Part shown: piece after piece, positions 9,716 through 11,232 of the stretch
Layout of the letters: every line of letters begins with the position of its first letter
Numbering within the stretch: the first letter of the stretch is position 1
Assembly: GCA_027023915.1 (NCBI GenBank)
Contig: JALVUB010000049.1
Coordinates: 1-11,232 of the forward strand
Source of the DNA: Sedimenticola sp.
GTDB taxonomy: Bacteria; Pseudomonadota; Gammaproteobacteria; Chromatiales; Chromatiaceae
Reading direction: 5' to 3'
Length of the DNA stretch: 11,232 bases
Position numbers and translations under genes: made by a program
The notes under the pieces: generated by a model
Database searches by the model: none
What the model saw: the letters and a program-made list of their open reading frames with translations, nothing else
What the model was told of the DNA's origin: nothing

Positions 9716-9721
9716 GTTTCC

Positions 9722-10171
9722 ATGAACTACCCCATCCATGTCACCGTCGCCGCCGTCATCGAACAGGCGGGCCGCTTCCTGCTGGTGGAGGAGCACATCG
9801 ACGGCCAGGCCGTCTTCAACCAGCCGGCGGGTCATCTGGAACAGGGCGAATCGCTGCTTGAAGCGGCACGGCGCGAAGTGCTGGAGGAGACCGCACACCC
9901 CTTCGAGCCCCGCGCCCTGGTGGGAATCTACCAGTACGAGCTGCCGCGCAAGTCGCGCACCTACGTCCGTTTCTGCTTCAGCGGCACCGTGGGTGATCCA
10001 CAGCCCGGCAGGAAGCTCGATAAAGAAATCATCGCCACCCACTGGCTCACCCTGGAAGAGATCGAGGCGCGCGGGGAACTGCTGCGCAGTCCCATGGTCC
10101 TCCAGTGCATCCGTGATTACCTGGCGGGCAGCGCCCTGCCCCTGGACAGCCTGCGCCATCTCCATCCATGA
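9722..10171 (+). CDS. nudJ: Nudix hydrolase, NudJ family phosphatase
   Basis: NudJ-type enzymes cleave phosphate from nucleoside di- and triphosphates and, in E. coli, from the thiamine precursor HMP pyrophosphate. The 149-residue protein matches NudJ: HVTVAAVIE at the N-terminus, FNQPAGHLE before the Nudix box, and a C-terminal RSPMVLQCIRDYLAG. The Nudix box spans G37 to H59, with the metal-binding REVLEE intact. However, the usual G-x-[hydrophobic] end is altered: Ala58 replaces Gly and His59 replaces the hydrophobic residue. The stop overlaps the mnmA start as ATGA, and nudJ-mnmA adjacency is also found in E. coli, supporting the name and co-transcription. The ATG at 9722 has no Shine-Dalgarno. 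Confidence 0.92.
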   Translation: MNYPIHVTVAAVIEQAGRFLLVEEHIDGQAVFNQPAGHLEQGESLLEAARREVLEETAHPFEPRALVGIYQYELPRKSRTYVRFCFSGTVGDPQPGRKLDKEIIATHWLTLEEIEARGELLRSPMVLQCIRDYLAGSALPLDSLRHLHP

Positions 10172-11232
10172 GCAAGGGAAAAGTGATCGTCGGCCTCTCC
10201 GGCGGCGTCGATTCCGCCGTGGCCGCCCTGCGCCTGAAAGAGGCCGGCTGGCAGGTGGAAGGGCTGTTCATGAAGAACTGGGAGGAGGACGATGAGGAAG
10301 GCTACTGCGCCGCCGCCGAGGACCTGGCCGACGCCCAACAGGTGGCCGACACCCTGGGCATCCCGCTGCACAGGGTGAACTTCGCCGGCGAGTACTGGGA
10401 CCGGGTCTTCGAGCATTTCCTGGCCGAGTACCGTGCCGGCCGCACCCCCAATCCCGACGTGCTCTGCAACCGCGAGATCAAGTTCCGCGCCTTTCTCGAC
10501 CACGCCCTGGGGCTGGGCGCCGACTGCATCGCCACCGGCCACTACGCCCGCCTCTCGGAGGGCGGGCCACGGCGGCTGCTGCAGGCCGCGGACGCCAACA
10601 AGGACCAGACCTATTTCCTCTACATGGTGCCCCAGCGGGCCCTGCGGCACACCCTCTTCCCCCTGGGCGACCTCACCAAGCCCGAGGTGCGCCAGATGGC
10701 CGAGGCGGCCGGCTTCGCCAACTGGCGCAAGAAGGACTCCACCGGCATCTGCTTCATCGGCGAGCGCCGCTTCCGCGACTTCCTGGCCCGCTACCTGCCG
10801 GCCCAGCCGGGGGAGATGGTCACCCCCGAAGGGGAGGTGATCGGCACCCACCAGGGGCTGATGTACTACACCCTGGGCCAGCGCCAGGGGCTGGGCATCG
10901 GCGGCGTGGCCGGCCACCCGGAGGCGCCCTGGTTCGTGGTGGCCAAGGATCTGGAGAACAACCGGCTGGTGGTGGCCCAGGGCCACGACCATCCCCTCCT
11001 CTACCGCGACACCCTGGAGGCGACACAGCTCCACTGGCCCACCGGCGCCCCGCCGGCGACGCGCTTCCGCTGCCAGGCCCGCTGCCGCCACCGCCAGCCG
11101 CTGCAATGGTGCGAGGTGGAGATCCAGGATAACACCCTGGCGGTGCGCTTCGACCAGCCCCAGCGGGCCATCACGCCCGGCCAGTCGGTGGTACTCTACG
11201 ACGCCGGCGAGTGCCTTGGAGGAGGCATCATC
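10168..11232 (+). CDS. mnmA: tRNA-specific 2-thiouridylase MnmA (3' end outside window)
   Basis: MnmA makes 2-thiouridine at the wobble position (U34) of Lys, Glu and Gln tRNAs. It adenylates the base and transfers sulfur delivered by the IscS-Tus relay. The 355 codons present include the PP-loop SGGVDS (11-16), NWEEDDEEGYC (37-47), and catalytic Cys100 in NPDVLCNREIKF. The second catalytic cysteine is Cys195 in STGICFIGERRF (191-202). The C-terminal domain with LGQRQGLGIGG is also there. No stop occurs before the window edge; at a typical length near 365-370 residues only a few codons are missing. It starts inside the nudJ stop (ATGA at 10168-10171), so translation is probably coupled. In E. 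coli hflD and purB follow, which would lie beyond the window. Confidence 0.97.
   Translation, partial: MSKGKVIVGLSGGVDSAVAALRLKEAGWQVEGLFMKNWEEDDEEGYCAAAEDLADAQQVADTLGIPLHRVNFAGEYWDRVFEHFLAEYRAGRTPNPDVLCNREIKFRAFLDHALGLGADCIATGHYARLSEGGPRRLLQAADANKDQTYFLYMVPQRALRHTLFPLGDLTKPEVRQMAEAAGFANWRKKDSTGICFIGERRFRDFLARYLPAQPGEMVTPEGEVIGTHQGLMYYTLGQRQGLGIGGVAGHPEAPWFVVAKDLENNRLVVAQGHDHPLLYRDTLEATQLHWPTGAPPATRFRCQARCRHRQPLQWCEVEIQDNTLAVRFDQPQRAITPGQSVVLYDAGECLGGGII

Overview
The window is a chromosomal segment of a high-GC gammaproteobacterium. Housekeeping products (FolD, EttA, Icd, NudJ, MnmA) are close to their E. coli counterparts. The right-hand order cspD / icd / nudJ / mnmA matches the neighbourhood I know from Pseudomonas and relatives. 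The protein set would suit a Chromatiales-like or free-living environmental lineage, but the species cannot be fixed from the sequence. I see no insertion sequence, prophage, CRISPR array, tRNA or rRNA.

Layout. (1) 52-2591, + strand: folD then ettA, 17 bases apart, probably one transcript. (2) 2592-3405: msrQ on the minus strand, flanked on both sides by paired REP-like palindromes. (3) 3406-4338, minus: msrP, the Tat-exported molybdopterin partner of MsrQ. Together they repair methionine sulfoxide in periplasmic proteins. (4) 4443-5129, minus: an OmpA-family outer-membrane lipoprotein with a glycine zipper. (5) 5289-7762, + strand: a DUF1631 protein and a single-domain PilZ protein whose genes overlap by 4 bases. 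This is the least characterised pair and is visibly less GC-rich than its neighbours. (6) 7763-8093: a 331-base gene-free stretch with a good sigma70-type promoter, seven nearly contiguous hairpins, an unstructured A/C-rich linker and a perfect Shine-Dalgarno sequence, leading into cspD at 8094-8306. (7) A strong terminator shared by the convergent cspD and icd. (8) icd (minus) and nudJ (+) diverge from a mirror-symmetric pair of extended -10 promoters. nudJ overlaps mnmA, which runs off the right edge.

The most noteworthy signals are non-coding. First is the seven-hairpin leader in front of cspD, a candidate structured 5' UTR, small RNA or dispersed element. Its first hairpin shares a 16-base exact match and fold with a hairpin between ompA-like and msrP 3.4 kb away. 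Second are the REP-like palindrome pairs bracketing msrQ. Third is the back-to-back TGATAGAATG promoter pair, which predicts a leaderless nudJ mRNA. Among proteins, the DUF1631-PilZ pair looks like a small uncharacterised cyclic-di-GMP response module. All of this is from reading the sequence; no database search or folding software was used.
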